IMG/VR virus record: IMGVR_UViG_3300036760_000232
Location: 1-34,799 of that record
Length of the DNA stretch: 34,799 bases
Source: a virus
Strand: one strand, 5' to 3'
Part shown: piece by piece, positions 1-5,873 of the stretch
Position numbering within the stretch: position 1 is the first letter of the stretch
Layout: each line of letters begins with the position of its first letter
The notes under the pieces: model-generated
Databases searched by the model: none
What the model was told of the DNA's origin: nothing
Seen by the model: only the letters and a program-made list of their open reading frames with translations
Program-made: the position numbers and the translations under genes

Positions 1-108
1 GGACATATTTCAGCGCCAGTTCTGCACAAGCACAGGCCGCGAGTACAACTTTCTCTCTTGTGGGCCAGCCTTCTTTGCCGACCATTCGGCCAGCGAGCCA
101 GAGCATCC
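1..108. repeat. Terminal direct repeat, left copy
   Basis: These 108 bases are identical to 34692-34799. The protein reading frame continues across the join, so the repeat is best read as the overlap left when a circular or circularly permuted genome was assembled. A true short direct terminal repeat at the virion DNA ends is possible but less likely, because the repeat lies inside a coding sequence. Confidence 0.95.
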
Positions 109-226
109 AGTCGCCACGCTCGCAGGTCTTCCAGACCACGGCCAGAGACTTGCCCTTGGCCCATTCGGTCGCATCTTCGCAAGCTCGCAACGATGCTAGA
201 AGCTCGGTAAATTCTTTAGCTTTCAT
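1..226 (-). CDS. Imm5-like alanine/tyrosine-repeat protein, N-terminal part (continues at 34354-34799)
   Basis: This is the first 75 codons of a 187-residue protein whose remainder lies at the other end of the window. The ATG at 226 overlaps the stop of the upstream gene (ATGA), which fixes the start. The N-terminal part has a compact pattern of Trp and Cys residues (CEDATEW, CERGDWMLWLAG, GWPTREK, AACACAELAL). This pattern is typical of small phage and bacterial proteins annotated as putative immunity proteins (Imm5-like). Biochemical function is unknown. It belongs to the leftward, probably early, operon. Codons from position 108 down are also present in the right-hand copy of the terminal repeat. 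Confidence 0.85.
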   Translation of the reverse strand, partial: MKAKEFTELLASLRACEDATEWAKGKSLAVVWKTCERGDWMLWLAGRMVGKEGWPTREKVVLAACACAELALKYV

Positions 227-441
227 GCGGCTCCCTTGGGAACATTCGGAACTTCCCCGAGATCGAGGGCGAAGATGCGGCCCTGGCTCCGTTTCTCTTC
301 TTGCTCCCGCAGGGCCAAAAACTCATCGCGCAGTTCAATCAAGCGAGTCACAATGAACTCGTCGGCCATTCCGTATTCTTTGCGGCGTGCAGCGCAATCC
401 GCAATCCCGAGAAACTTGCCCAACTCCCATGGATAGTTCAT
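223..441 (-). CDS. Hypothetical protein, 72 aa
   Basis: Small acidic-basic protein starting MNYPWELGKF, predicted mostly helical (EFIVTRLIELRDEFLALREQEE is amphipathic and may form a coiled coil). The ATG at 441 follows the stop of the upstream gene by 7 bases and has GAGG about 8 bases upstream. An extended reading to 576 is open but would overlap the upstream gene heavily, so it was not used. The stop overlaps the next ATG at 226. No family recognised. It is one of a chain of translationally coupled small genes in the leftward operon. Confidence 0.75.
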   Translation of the reverse strand: MNYPWELGKFLGIADCAARRKEYGMADEFIVTRLIELRDEFLALREQEEKRSQGRIFALDLGEVPNVPKGAA

Positions 442-448
442 GGTGTCC

Positions 449-685
449 TCAGTCGTAGTCGAAACGGTTGTGGTATACGCCCATAATGTCGGGGCCTGCG
501 GAGCGATCCTGGCAGCAGCTTTCGCAGTCGCAATCCGCTGCGTGTTCGTCGTCCAGAACTTCGTCCACGAGGTCAACGCGGTCTTGGATGGTGCTGCCGG
601 TGTGCGTCATACGGCACCCCTCGGCCGGCAATCCTTTGCTCCTGGTCGTGACTCCGATTCTCTCGCCGCAGCCCATCGTGGTCAT
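449..685 (-). CDS. Hypothetical protein with a cysteine cluster, 78 aa
   Basis: Starts at the ATG at 685, which overlaps the stop of the zinc-ribbon gene (ATGA), implying coupling. A second good start is the ATG at 610, preceded by GAGGGG at ideal distance, which would give a 53-residue product; both may be used. The C-terminal half is acidic and holds a tight cluster, CDCESCC (about residues 52-58), that could bind a metal. No family recognised. The reading frame is solid downstream of 610 and less certain between 610 and 685. Confidence 0.65.
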   Translation of the reverse strand: MTTMGCGERIGVTTRSKGLPAEGCRMTHTGSTIQDRVDLVDEVLDDEHAADCDCESCCQDRSAGPDIMGVYHNRFDYD

Positions 686-843
686 TGGCCTACTTCCTTT
701 TTCCGGTCCCAATATGGCGTCTTGCAGTTCGCGCAACGCACCGGCTTCTCTTCTGCTTTTGCTGTTCGCTCCGCGATCCAGTCATGCCCGCAGACTTCGC
801 AATGGCATTTCAGTGCTGGAATCACTGTTTCTTCTGTTCCCAT
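682..843 (-). CDS. Small zinc-ribbon protein, 53 aa
   Basis: The first gene of the leftward operon. The protein has two paired-cysteine knuckles: CHCEVCGHDW (about residues 13-22) and CANC (37-40), followed by a Tyr-Trp-Asp-Arg end, the usual shape of a rubredoxin-like zinc ribbon in small phage proteins. The role is unknown; such ribbons often bind nucleic acid or a protein partner. The ATG at 843 has no Shine-Dalgarno sequence but lies 7 bases from a good -10 box, so the mRNA is probably leaderless. The stop overlaps the next start (ATGA). Confidence 0.75.
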   Translation of the reverse strand: MGTEETVIPALKCHCEVCGHDWIAERTAKAEEKPVRCANCKTPYWDRKKEVGQ

Positions 844-850
844 GACTGCG

Positions 851-878
851 AGTGTACACCTGTTCTAATCAGTGTCAA
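851..878 (-). promoter_or_regulatory. Sigma70-type promoter of the leftward operon
   Basis: On the minus strand: TTGACA (873-878, perfect -35), 16-base spacer, TACACT (851-856, 4 of 6 to the -10 consensus). The predicted start of transcription falls at about 844-843, on the first base of the ATG of the zinc-ribbon gene. It is the only promoter-like element seen upstream of the roughly 6.3-kb leftward operon that crosses the circular join. Confidence 0.6.
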
Positions 879-890
879 GGAAAATCGCAC

Positions 891-955
891 GCTAGAGACT
901 TAAGTTTTCGTAGGGCCGAACGTCTCTATGCAAAAACTTCACAAAGTGGGTTGAC
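891..955. repeat. Fused fragments of the 1631-2226 unit (deletion scar)
   Basis: Two pieces that lie about 560 bp apart at 1631-2226 are adjacent here. Bases 891-908 match 1631-1649, the last codons and stop of the 83-aa leftward gene (GACTTAAGTTTT core). Bases 921-955 match 2192-2226, the upstream element of that same transcription unit, at 32 of 35 positions. The arrangement looks like a second copy of the unit that has lost its middle. Read leftward, the remnant still ends in the same Asn-Leu-Ser-x-stop. Confidence 0.6.
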
Positions 956-1273
956 GTGGGCGCGCCCAAGCCCTCCAGGTACAACAGGGCCTCGCCTGCT
1001 CGCCGCGCGACGTCACACTCGGTGGAAAGAAAGCAACCGCGCAGATGCAGCAATTGCTAGATCAGATCAAGGCTCAGGTTGAAACCGCGCGGTAGTAGAT
1101 CAGATGTCCGCCATCAACTCCGATAGCGTGCTCTGCTTGTATCGCCGCATTTTTTGGCGGCATGGCCCAGGTGCTTGCTGCAAAGGCTGATGTTGAGAAG
1201 GCAAAGGAAGAATGGAATGGAAAAGGCCGGGGGAGGTTTTAGCCGAACATCTCCCGGCCTAATCGCAGTGAAC
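956..1273. other. Intergenic region with no convincing gene
   Basis: No reading frame with a start, ribosome site and sensible composition was found. Two short protein-like runs without usable starts are present on the plus strand: one ends at about 1095 (…MQQLLDQIKAQVETAR, stop) and one ends at about 1242 (…MAQVLAAKADVEKAKEEW…, stop). They could be remnants of one decayed gene. A GC-rich hairpin lies at 1225-1259. This gap plus 1365-1512 is the largest non-coding area of the genome and is a candidate location for a replication origin, but no iterons or AT-rich unwinding element were seen. Confidence 0.5.
1225..1259 (-). terminator. Possible leftward terminator hairpin
   Basis: GGCCGGG at 1225-1231 pairs with CCCGGCC at 1253-1259, with two more pairs after a 2-base bulge. 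On the minus strand the stem is followed by TTTTCC, a weak U-tract. It would end transcripts from the 2106-1631 leftward genes before they reach the zinc-ribbon promoter. Confidence 0.35.
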
Positions 1274-1364
1274 GCGGGCGCGGCGAAATTGGCAGCCGCA
1301 GCCGATCTGGGATCGGCTGACGGATAATTCCGTCGTGGGGGTTCAATTCCCCCCGCCCGCACCA
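1274..1364 (+). tRNA. Class II (leucine-like) tRNA with positional anticodon TGG
   Basis: A complete cloverleaf reads directly. Acceptor stem GCGGGCG/CGCCCGC is perfect. The D arm GCGAAATTGGCAGCCGC is leucine-like and contains the invariant GG. The anticodon stem GCCGA/TCGGC has a 7-base loop TCTGGGA. The long variable arm GACGGA-TAAT-TCCGTC places it in class II. The T arm is GGGGG-TTCAATT-CCCCC, with discriminator A and encoded CCA. By position the anticodon is TGG (1308-1310), a proline anticodon on a leucine-type body. Position 33 is C instead of the near-universal T, and position 8 is C instead of T. It could be a relaxed or altered tRNA-Leu(TAG) derivative, a missense tRNA, or a non-functional relic. 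Confidence 0.85.
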
Positions 1365-1512
1365 CGAACTTCAACCTCAGTTTCTCAGCGGTAAGACTAG
1401 TCGTCAAATCTGAGTCAAATTCTTCTTTGGCGAAAAGTCCTCGCTGGGCACCTGGGCCGTTCAAGTGACTATTTCCTGATCCTGCTCTTCGATACCACGA
1501 AAACGGACGCCG

Positions 1513-1656
1513 ATGCAAGCACTTTCCGCACCAGTCGTGGAAAAAATCGTCCAAGGTGGAATCCTGCTGGTTACTCCGGTTACTCCGGTTCCATTTACAC
1601 GGTCTGATTTTGAGCGGTTGCTGCAAAGGGCTAGGGACTTAAGTTTTTCTGCCTGA
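1513..1656 (+). CDS. Doubtful small ORF, 47 aa
   Basis: An ATG-started frame whose sequence reads like a protein (VVEKIVQGGILLV, then a ValThrPro repeat, then SDFERLLQRARDL). It has no clear ribosome site. Its last 26 bases overlap the end of the convergent leftward gene at 1631. It is the only candidate gene between the tRNA and that leftward gene. Listed as a possibility only. Confidence 0.2.
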   Translation: MQALSAPVVEKIVQGGILLVTPVTPVPFTRSDFERLLQRARDLSFSA

Positions 1657-1882
1657 GTATTTCGTCTCTAATCTGCCGGAGGAACCCTGCCGCCACTCTG
1701 TCCCTCCGGGCGATGGAGTTGGCCGCCCGCCCGAGCTTGGCGGCAGCCCGCACAAGTTTTTGCCGAAGAAGGTACTTGGCCTTATTTCTGTGCCAGGCTG
1801 CGCGGTCGATGCATCGCACCTGCTCGGCATGTTGCCGCCGGTAGCGGCGCATCCTATCTCGCCAGTAGTGTTTCGGTCTCAC
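1631..1882 (-). CDS. Hypothetical basic protein, 83 aa
   Basis: Strongly basic, helix-rich protein (many Arg, Lys and Ala; HYWRDRMRRYRRQHAEQ near the start). It could bind nucleic acid, but no family was recognised. The GTG at 1882 overlaps the stop of the upstream gene (GTGA), which favours this start. An ATG at 1936 in the same frame would give 101 residues but overlaps the upstream gene by 58 bases. A fragment of its 3' end is repeated at 891-908. Confidence 0.6.
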   Translation of the reverse strand: MRPKHYWRDRMRRYRRQHAEQVRCIDRAAWHRNKAKYLLRQKLVRAAAKLGRAANSIARRDRVAAGFLRQIRDEILRQKNLSP

Positions 1883-2106
1883 GCCGGGAAAGCCGCTGCC
1901 GCTGCTTGCAAACGGTTCGCCGGAACGCGCAAGCAAGCGATTACAAACCCTGCTTTATCAACGCATTGCACGTGGTGGTCAGCTCGAAGTTTTCCGTCAA
2001 TGCGCCAGAGATCGCGGACGAAGATGTACTTTGCCGCCTGGACGAAAGCTCCATGGTAAAAGACCGCGCCGTCGGTGCGCCAGAAAGTTTTTGTAATTTG
2101 CGTCAT
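1879..2106 (-). CDS. Hypothetical protein, 75 aa
   Basis: First gene of a two-gene leftward unit. The ATG at 2106 has AAAGGAG 7 bases upstream, a strong ribosome site, and a promoter lies 25 bases further up. The product has a compact mixed alpha/beta look with aromatic residues and an Ala-rich C-terminus. No family recognised. Divergent orientation from the packaging genes and its own promoter suggest an early or regulatory product, but this is inference. Confidence 0.7.
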   Translation of the reverse strand: MTQITKTFWRTDGAVFYHGAFVQAAKYIFVRDLWRIDGKLRADHHVQCVDKAGFVIACLRVPANRLQAAAAAFPA

Positions 2107-2130
2107 TGCAGTTCTCCTTTACTGTTTTGT

Positions 2131-2160
2131 AGTGTACTTGAGTGCTAGAAGAATTGTAAA
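2131..2160 (-). promoter_or_regulatory. Promoter of the 2106-1631 leftward unit
   Basis: On the minus strand: TTTACA (2155-2160), 18-base spacer, TACACT (2131-2136). The -10 box is identical to that of the 851-878 promoter. Upstream lies an AT-rich stretch with the direct repeat AGAGTCCT (in 2160-2191), a possible operator pair. Confidence 0.55.
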
Positions 2161-2191
2161 GAGTCCTTTTACTTTTTTGTTTAGAGTCCTC

Positions 2192-2226
2192 CGTCTCTAT
2201 GCAAAAATTGCACAAAGGGGGTTGAC
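2192..2226 (+). repeat. 35-bp element, right copy; possible rightward -35 region
   Basis: Matches 921-955 at 32 of 35 positions. It holds a small palindrome TGCAA-AAA-TTGCA (2200-2212) and ends in GTTGAC. With the next base this makes a perfect TTGACA (2222-2227) pointing right, toward the packaging genes. The -10 at the expected distance (GAAACT, 2245-2250) is poor, so a regulated or activator-dependent late promoter is possible but not shown. Confidence 0.45.
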
Positions 2227-2375
2227 AACGGCTCGGGCCTGCGTGAAACTCCGCACAGCGGTAAGAATTACCCTGTTTCAGCGTAGCCCGCACGCTAAAG
2301 CGGTAGCCCACTGCTTCTCTCTTGAGAATTTCTGTCTTCGCCCGAGGCTCGAATCCTTCCATTGATAGGCCCATC

Positions 2376-2648
2376 ATGCGCAAGAGCATGTCCTACGTGC
2401 TCGCCCAGGTTGCTGCCGGCAATGCGCGCCGAGTGGTCGACACGGACATAACCGCCGGCATCATCTGCCGCGGCTTTCTCGCCTTTGGCCCGCGAGAACT
2501 TCCGCCCGACACCAACCTCCGCCTGGCCCCCGCCGAACTCCCCGGCTTACACTTCGAAGAGCCGCTCTCTGCCAAGCTGGGACGCAACTCAAACTGCCCC
2601 ATGCTCAGATTCCTGCAACACTCCGAGATTCAGGCGCAGAATGTCTGA
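2376..2648 (+). CDS. Hypothetical protein upstream of terminase, 90 aa
   Basis: First gene of the rightward operon. Third codon positions are strongly G/C like the structural genes, and the frame overlaps the next start by 8 bases. The ATG at 2376 is preceded by a weak TAGG; an in-frame TTG at 2322 is an alternative. The protein starts MRKSMSYVLAQVAAGNARR and ends in a Pro/Leu-rich stretch. No family recognised. Confidence 0.65.
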   Translation: MRKSMSYVLAQVAAGNARRVVDTDITAGIICRGFLAFGPRELPPDTNLRLAPAELPGLHFEEPLSAKLGRNSNCPMLRFLQHSEIQAQNV

Positions 2649-3132
2649 AAATCAGACAGTTAAGGCTGCTCCGAAATTCTCCAAACTTAACCTCCGCAAA
2701 CGCTTGTACTTACAAGGCATCGTTGCCGGCAAATCGAAGCGCCAGGCTGCTCTCGACGCTGGCTACTCTGACCAGACCGCACTCAAGGCCAAAGCCAGCA
2801 TTGAGACGCCAGACCTCCAAGCTGCCTTCGCTCGTCTGGTGCGTCAACGGGTCCCAGCCCACAAGCTTGGCCAGCGGATCGCTGAGGGCTTGGACGCGAT
2901 GGAAACCAAGTTCTTTCACAACAAGGGTGTGGTGACGGATTCGCGTGACGTTGTGAACTACACGGAGCGCAGAGAGTACGCTAAGCTCGCAGCGACGTTT
3001 GGAGGGTACGCCTCAGACGGTGACAAGCCCTCTGGCATTACTGCGGTCGGCGTGAAGGTGACGGTGGAGCACATTGGAACTCAAGATCAGGTTACAGCCG
3101 AAGCAAAGTGCGTTGTGGAAACTATGGGATGA
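2641..3132 (+). CDS. terS: Terminase small subunit (probable), 163 aa
   Basis: DNA-recognition subunit that would bind the packaging site and load the large subunit. A helix-turn-helix-like N-terminal segment (about residues 18-52, including AGKSKRQAALDAGYSDQTAL) is the usual small-terminase pattern. A helical middle and a C-terminal segment for oligomerisation or large-subunit contact follow. The ATG at 2641 overlaps the previous gene by 8 bases. The 3' end overlaps the large subunit gene by 59 bases. The call rests on the N-terminal pattern and on its place directly before the large subunit. Confidence 0.8.
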   Translation: MSENQTVKAAPKFSKLNLRKRLYLQGIVAGKSKRQAALDAGYSDQTALKAKASIETPDLQAAFARLVRQRVPAHKLGQRIAEGLDAMETKFFHNKGVVTDSRDVVNYTERREYAKLAATFGGYASDGDKPSGITAVGVKVTVEHIGTQDQVTAEAKCVVETMG

Positions 3133-4591
3133 CGACGGGACGACTGACATCGGCTTTGGTGGGGCGCGCGGCGGGGCAAAGTCTGGTGGTGGCCGGCGGT
3201 GCATGCTGCTGCGCCGGTTCAATTACGCCAACACTGCGGGGCTCATTCTGCGGCGAACTTTCCCAGAACTCTACAAATCCCACATTGTGAAGCTGTTCGA
3301 GGAATTCCCAGAGATTCGGCCCTGGTACAACGAGCAGCGCAAGGAAGTGGTATTCCCGAACGGCTCACGACTGTTCTTTGGCTCTGCCGAGCACGAAGCG
3401 GACATGAACGCCTTCTACTCCTCAGAATTCGCGGACATTATGCCGGATGAGGCGCAGGAGTTTTCCGAATCGGAACTCAACAAGCTGCGCGGCTCGAATC
3501 GCTGCACATCCAACCGTGACATCACCCCAAAGATGATCTACACCTTCATGCCAGGCGTAGGCCGTGGCCTCTCCTACCTGAAACGCCTCTTCATTGATAA
3601 GCAGTTCCAGCCCGAGGAAGGGCGTCGCAAGTGGGCTTTCGTGCAGGCATTCAGCTGGGACAACATCGAGTGGGCGCGTAAGGAGCTGGAACGCGACGGC
3701 GTGAGCGAGTCTCAGTTCTACGCCTGGCCAGAAGCTCAGAGACGTGACTACTTCATCAACCGCACGGAGTACGGTGCCAACCTTGCCTCCCTGACCGATG
3801 AATACCTGCGGGACGCGTGGCTCTACGGCAAGTGGAATGCCTTCGAAGGGCAGGTCTTTCCCGAATTGCGGGATGAGATTCACAACCTCGACAACTTCGC
3901 GCCGCCGAACTGGAAGCCGCCACTCTCTAAGCTGGTGTCGGCAATGGATTGGGCGGACTCAGGCGTCGCTGCTCTGCTGGGCACGGCTGTGGACCCGGAA
4001 GAGAACCTCTACGCGCTGCGCGAGTACTACGACCGCAACAAGACAGTGACCGAGCATGCGGCCAATGCTACGGGCCTGCTGGCCGAACTCGGACCACAGG
4101 ACTACACGCTCATGGATTTACCGGTCAACAACATCAACCAGCAGAACCTGTTCTCGATTCAGGATGCGTTTCGACGTGCCGGGCTGCATACGATCCAAGC
4201 GCACCGCGCCAACATCCAGATTGGCCTTGACCTGCTGAAAGAGATGCTGCGGGTTGACCCGAACCGCGTGCACCCCTTCACGCAGCAGCTGGGAGCACCA
4301 CGGCTGTTCATCTCGCGGCGCGGCTGCCCTAACCTGTGGAAAGAGGCGACGGAGCTACAGCGGGCGATTGACGCGGAGACGGGCAAAGTGAAGTACGTAG
4401 GCGCAGACCACGCGGTAGATGATCTCCGGTATATCGCTATGAGCCGCCCGAAAGCTCCAGAGCGGGCGAAGCTGGCCCCGAGCAACCTGCCCGTGTTCAC
4501 GTTTGACCAGAAGATTGCGGGCAGTCTGGGCAAGTTTGATAAGACGTTCGGGCGAGACCCGAGCGAAAACTCATGGTGGCCGAAGGCGTGA
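3074..4591 (+). CDS. terL: Terminase large subunit, 505 aa
   Basis: Packaging motor ATPase and headful or end-cutting nuclease. Walker A is GGARGGAKS (about residues 29-37). Walker B is FADIMPDEAQE (D125, E126). The RNase H-like nuclease half shows its acidic residues at D292 (SAMDWADSG), D348 (TLMDLP) and D450 (DHAVDDLRY). The start is the TTG at 3074, four bases after GGTGGAG. This places it inside the small-subunit gene and implies coupling. Length and motif order are normal for the family. Confidence 0.95.
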   Translation: MELKIRLQPKQSALWKLWDDDGTTDIGFGGARGGAKSGGGRRCMLLRRFNYANTAGLILRRTFPELYKSHIVKLFEEFPEIRPWYNEQRKEVVFPNGSRLFFGSAEHEADMNAFYSSEFADIMPDEAQEFSESELNKLRGSNRCTSNRDITPKMIYTFMPGVGRGLSYLKRLFIDKQFQPEEGRRKWAFVQAFSWDNIEWARKELERDGVSESQFYAWPEAQRRDYFINRTEYGANLASLTDEYLRDAWLYGKWNAFEGQVFPELRDEIHNLDNFAPPNWKPPLSKLVSAMDWADSGVAALLGTAVDPEENLYALREYYDRNKTVTEHAANATGLLAELGPQDYTLMDLPVNNINQQNLFSIQDAFRRAGLHTIQAHRANIQIGLDLLKEMLRVDPNRVHPFTQQLGAPRLFISRRGCPNLWKEATELQRAIDAETGKVKYVGADHAVDDLRYIAMSRPKAPERAKLAPSNLPVFTFDQKIAGSLGKFDKTFGRDPSENSWWPKA

Positions 4592-4710
4592 GATTGATCG
4601 TTCTGGTGCTGATCGTGGTGCTGACTACGGCGTGTCCGGTGGATCGTCACTGCATCCGTCTGCCGGACGGCGAAGTAGCCTGCCACGAGTTTGACCCGAA
4701 GCTGCCATAA
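4588..4710 (+). CDS. Small lipoprotein-like peptide, 40 aa
   Basis: GTG overlaps the terminase stop (GTGA). A hydrophobic run MRLIVLVLIVVLTTAC ends in a lipobox-like LTTAC, followed by about 25 polar residues with two further Cys. This predicts a membrane-anchored lipoprotein of the host envelope. Spanin outer subunits look like this, but the gene is far from the lysis cluster, so the role is open. An upstream ATG at 4573 in the same frame would add five residues. Confidence 0.55.
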   Translation: MRLIVLVLIVVLTTACPVDRHCIRLPDGEVACHEFDPKLP

Positions 4711-4902
4711 ATGCCCAGCGTCAGCGGTAACCAGCAACGCTTCATGGCGGCAGCCTACCAGCGGCGAGCGGCTGGAAGCCCGCGGGCAGGCGACCCGCAG
4801 ATGAGTATGCAGAAGCTACACGATTTCATGAGGAAGGCTCCGGGAGCGCCGGAGCGCAAAAACCAGCGATACGGCAGTTTGCCAGTGACGGAGCATACCT
4901 AA
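4711..4902 (+). CDS. Small phage protein resembling DUF3008, 63 aa
   Basis: Begins MPSVSGNQQRFMAAA, the pattern typical of a short conserved phage protein family (DUF3008-like), and continues as a basic polar helix. Starts directly after the previous stop. Its last residues, YGSLPVTEHT, resemble the last residues of the next gene product (YGSAPVTANT), suggesting a shared C-terminal tag or binding peptide. Function unknown; family members often sit among head genes. Confidence 0.65.
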   Translation: MPSVSGNQQRFMAAAYQRRAAGSPRAGDPQMSMQKLHDFMRKAPGAPERKNQRYGSLPVTEHT

Positions 4903-4903
4903 C

Positions 4904-5422
4904 ATGCCATCCCCAAAGTGGGCAGCAATGACCTCGCCGCAAGGCTCAATGATCTCGCCGGGCAACGACTCACGGCATAATCTGGCCGACCCAAACCAAG
5001 GCGGCTCGCCTCTTGGCGGCTCGGCGCAGAAGCGTATCCCCCAAGCACAACGAGGAGGCGTCGGACACCAAGGACGCGACCGCGTACATGTACGCGCAGG
5101 TGTTGGGGGTGGGCGGGGTTCTACAGGGAACCCCGCTTCTCGTGGTGCCGGATCGTTCCAGCCAGAAGCCCGTATCCCCGGCCACGGCGGATCGCCACAG
5201 CATCGCGGTGGGGCAGGCTCAGGAGCGCAATTCGGCAAGCCCGGCCAGGCAGGTGTGCCAGGGGGCAACCCCACACAGCCCCCAGCCGGTCCGGGGAACA
5301 CTTCGGGACGTTCCTACCGGCTGATTGCTGGCAGGTTCAAGCGGGCGGCGATGGGAGCGAAGGCTGGCCAGAACGATATGGGCGGAAAGTATGGAAGCGC
5401 CCCGGTGACAGCAAACACCTGA
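4904..5422 (+). CDS. Gly/Pro-rich hypothetical protein, 172 aa (reading frame uncertain in the middle)
   Basis: An ATG follows the previous stop by one base. The product is low-complexity, rich in Gly, Gln, Arg and Pro through about residues 30-135. It ends in a normal-looking basic tail (FKRAAMGAKAGQNDMGG, then YGSAPVTANT). In the middle, third-position G/C is only about half, while the +1 frame (5013-5324) shows the roughly 80% typical of this genome. Either the two frames are both coding, or this is one gene with frame changes. Function unknown. Confidence 0.5.
   Translation: MPSPKWAAMTSPQGSMISPGNDSRHNLADPNQGGSPLGGSAQKRIPQAQRGGVGHQGRDRVHVRAGVGGGRGSTGNPASRGAGSFQPEARIPGHGGSPQHRGGAGSGAQFGKPGQAGVPGGNPTQPPAGPGNTSGRSYRLIAGRFKRAAMGAKAGQNDMGGKYGSAPVTANT
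5013..5324 (+). CDS. Alternative-frame ORF overlapping 4904-5422, 103 aa
   Basis: This frame opens after a stop near 4950 and has genome-like codon use. It reads like a folded domain (EEASDTKDATAYMYAQVLGV, then GTPLLVVPDRSSQ). The only upstream start is the TTG at 5013, with AAGG 12 bases before it. Translation could instead enter by a +1 shift from the 4904 frame after MISPGNDSRH. It has no recognised family. Confidence 0.35.
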   Translation: MAARRRSVSPKHNEEASDTKDATAYMYAQVLGVGGVLQGTPLLVVPDRSSQKPVSPATADRHSIAVGQAQERNSASPARQVCQGATPHSPQPVRGTLRDVPTG

Positions 5423-5423
5423 C

Positions 5424-5516
5424 ATGGAGGATTTCTGGAAAGGCGTCTGCGTGGGCGTCATCGTCGGAGCGTTTGTTGTGATCTGTCTGTTTGGGTATGC
5501 CCTCTTCAACTACTGA
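5424..5516 (+). CDS. Single-pass membrane peptide, 30 aa
   Basis: MEDFWKG followed by about 20 hydrophobic residues (VCVGVIVGAFVVICLFGYAL) and FNY. Starts one base after the previous stop and ends directly at the ATG of the acetyltransferase-like gene, so it fits the operon tightly. One membrane segment, N-terminus probably cytoplasmic. Role unknown. Confidence 0.55.
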   Translation: MEDFWKGVCVGVIVGAFVVICLFGYALFNY

Positions 5517-5873
5517 ATGCTCGCCCGACCATACCACTTTTCCGATACCCCAAGTCTTGACCGTCTCTGCGAGCACCAAGGAATCACCGATCCCCGACTC
5601 GACCACATCGTTGTGGTTGGAGACCTGGGAGCACCAAGCGGAGTACTCGTTTATCGGCCTGGGGCGTTCGTTCACGAGCTTGAGTGTGGGGGCAGCAGAT
5701 TACGGGCGGAGGCACTCTCGAACTTCGCCATCGGTCAAGCCCGAGCGCAAGGACTGCATACGGCCATCTTCCTCATCCGGGCAGGCAACGAGCGCATGAT
5801 GCGCTTCGCTGAAAATCTGGGTGCGGTAAAGCAGACTGACCCCGGAGATGTGCTGTACACGCTGACGCCATGA
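5517..5873 (+). CDS. GNAT-like N-acetyltransferase domain protein, 118 aa
   Basis: The C-terminal half has the GNAT layout: a helix with small residues (ALSNFAIGQARAQGL), a beta strand (TAIFLIR), then a helix and final strand (NERMMRFAENLGAVKQ … VLYTLTP). That is the acetyl-CoA-binding and last-strand arrangement. The protein is shorter than typical members (about 140-160). Substrate unknown; similar small GNAT genes occur among phage head genes. ATG directly follows the previous stop. Confidence 0.6.
   Translation: MLARPYHFSDTPSLDRLCEHQGITDPRLDHIVVVGDLGAPSGVLVYRPGAFVHELECGGSRLRAEALSNFAIGQARAQGLHTAIFLIRAGNERMMRFAENLGAVKQTDPGDVLYTLTP

Noticed and set aside
852-1082. A 76-aa plus-strand frame starting in the promoter
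   Set aside because: It runs antisense through the leftward promoter and the repeat scar, and has no plausible start or codon use.
1114-1626. A 170-aa minus-strand frame across the tRNA
   Set aside because: It is the antisense of the tRNA gene (it contains the well-known spurious AGGIEPPRR translation) and has no ribosome site.
2222-2250. Strong late promoter from TTGACA at 2222
   Set aside because: The -10 at the right distance (GAAACT) matches only 3 of 6, so it is noted as a possibility within the 35-bp element and not called as a promoter.
2250-2375. Possible second tRNA (AGCGGTAG and GGCTCGAATCC phrases)
   Set aside because: No complementary acceptor stem and only a 4-bp T stem; cloverleaf cannot be formed.
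4816-5301. A 161-aa minus-strand Pro/Cys-rich frame
   Set aside because: Antisense of the Gly-rich plus-strand segment and opposite to the operon.
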